Shown one piece after another: positions 31,938 through 32,414 of a DNA stretch of 32,414 nucleotides. The stretch lies in NCBI GenBank assembly GCA_002841275.1, contig PHET01000024.1, forward strand, positions 1-32,414, given 5' to 3'. Under the pieces are notes generated by a model. The model saw nothing but the letters and a program-made list of their open reading frames with translations, was not told where the DNA came from and did no database searches. Source of the stretch: Actinobacteria bacterium HGW-Actinobacteria-7 (GTDB taxonomy: Bacteria > Actinomycetota > Coriobacteriia > Anaerosomatales > PHET01). The position numbers and the translations under genes are program-made. The first letter of the stretch is position 1. Each line of letters starts with the position of its first letter.

Positions 31938-32414
31938 ATGCGCATTGGCTTCTTCACCGACACCTACACTCCGCAGATCAACGGCGTAGTGACCTCGATC
32001 TGTCTGTTCAAGGCCGCACTTGAGGCGCGAGGGCACGAAGTGTACGTGTTCGCCCCCACTCCGGAGCACGAAGACGATGGCGACTTCACCGTCCGCTTCC
32101 GTTCCATGCCTTTCGTGTTCCAGCCAGAGATGCGACTGGCTTCCCCTATCTCGATTGAAGCCCTTCGCCTCATCGACGAGGTCGATCTCGACGTTGTGCA
32201 CTCGCACGACCCGTTCGCGATTGGGTTGTTCGGCCTGACCGTGGCCAGGCGGCGCAAGATACCCTACGTGCACACGTATCACACGCTCTACCCCGACTAC
32301 GTACACTACGTGTGGGAGACCCGGCTGACCAAGAAGCTCGCCGAGAGGCTCTCTCGTGAGTTCTGCGAGCAGTGTTCGTCGATTGTCGCCCCATCCACCA
32401 AAGTCGAGCAGTAT
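31938..32414 (+). CDS. GT4-family glycosyltransferase, 3' end outside window
   Basis: The first 159 residues of a GT-B glycosyltransferase; the gene runs off the window. The N-terminal acceptor domain is typical: MRIGFFTDTYTPQINGVVTSI, where the glycine loop contacts the donor phosphate, then ALEARGHEVYVFAPTP, VHSHDPFAIGLFG and YVHTYHTLYPDYVHY. This pattern is common in glycolipid-making enzymes such as PimB/MgdA-like mannosyl- or glucosyltransferases that act on diacylglycerol or phosphatidylinositol. The donor-binding half is not visible, so donor and acceptor are unassigned. The ATG is preceded by CGGAGG at a slightly long spacing. Confidence 0.88.
   Translation, partial: MRIGFFTDTYTPQINGVVTSICLFKAALEARGHEVYVFAPTPEHEDDGDFTVRFRSMPFVFQPEMRLASPISIEALRLIDEVDLDVVHSHDPFAIGLFGLTVARRRKIPYVHTYHTLYPDYVHYVWETRLTKKLAERLSREFCEQCSSIVAPSTKVEQY

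Noticed and set aside
1-32414. CRISPR arrays, insertion sequences, prophage genes or integration sites
   Set aside because: No regular direct repeats, transposase-like or phage-like proteins, or att-like duplications at the tRNA genes were seen.

Overview
The window is a high-GC, gene-dense stretch from an anaerobic, hydrogen-using bacterium. Frequent GTG/TTG starts, the heme genes hemE-hemH-cgoX without hemF or hemN nearby (the coproporphyrin route typical of Gram-positives and Actinobacteria), a cytochrome-b-linked [NiFe]-type hydrogenase, a large FAD/Fe-S lactate-dehydrogenase-like protein and a RACo-type ferredoxin ATPase suggest a deep-branching actinobacterium of the Coriobacteriia type. 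That placement is an inference from gene content.

Layout. 1-3.3 kb: the start of a response-regulator protein (cut by the window edge), a 23S rRNA uracil methyltransferase, a small cytochrome-b5-fold protein and a CRP/FNR-type regulator. 3.3-6.4 kb: a 1032-residue FAD plus double CCG-domain oxidoreductase with an unusual methionine-rich tail. 6.6-7.4 kb: a HAD phosphatase. 7.4-12 kb: a structured leader and the hydrogenase genes (small subunit, large subunit, cytochrome b, then the maturation protease after a terminator). 12-14.8 kb: transketolase and an inositol-monophosphatase-family enzyme. 14.8-20 kb: a minus-strand heme operon, hemE-hemH-cgoX-cgoX, with a tandem duplication of the last gene. 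20.1-22.1 kb: acetyl-CoA synthetase. 22.1-22.7 kb: a gene-free stretch with a probable structured RNA. 22.7-26.1 kb: a coupled minus-strand run xseA-xseB-HIT-RACo-like. 26.2-31.1 kb: membrane Zn peptidase, RNase D, diacylglycerol-kinase-family lipid kinase, cytochrome c lipoprotein, an unknown membrane protein, a Rieske protein and a small unknown protein. 31.3-31.8 kb: tRNA-Val(GAC), tRNA-Gly(GCC) and tRNA-Cys(GCA). The window ends inside a GT4 glycosyltransferase.

The main result is in the hydrogenase large subunit. A plain reading stops at a TGA (10526-10528) immediately after Phe-Asp-Pro, before the nickel-binding C-terminal motif. Reading TGA as selenocysteine restores the complete motif Asp-Pro-Sec-x-x-Cys-x-x-His plus a 20-residue removable tail, ending at a TAG that abuts the cytochrome b ATG. 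A 7-bp hairpin with a GU-containing loop lies at the spacing expected of a bacterial SECIS. The small subunit independently carries a Cys in place of the usual Pro at the medial cluster, as in known [NiFeSe] enzymes. The gene is therefore a selenocysteine [NiFeSe] hydrogenase, built on a TAT-exported, cytochrome-b-anchored plan.

Functionally, the hydrogenase would oxidise H2 outside the membrane and pass electrons through cytochrome b to the quinone pool. The heme operon could supply the cytochromes, and the FAD/Fe-S protein may feed electrons from a 2-hydroxy acid. No selenium machinery, hydrogenase hyp genes or hemQ lie in the window.
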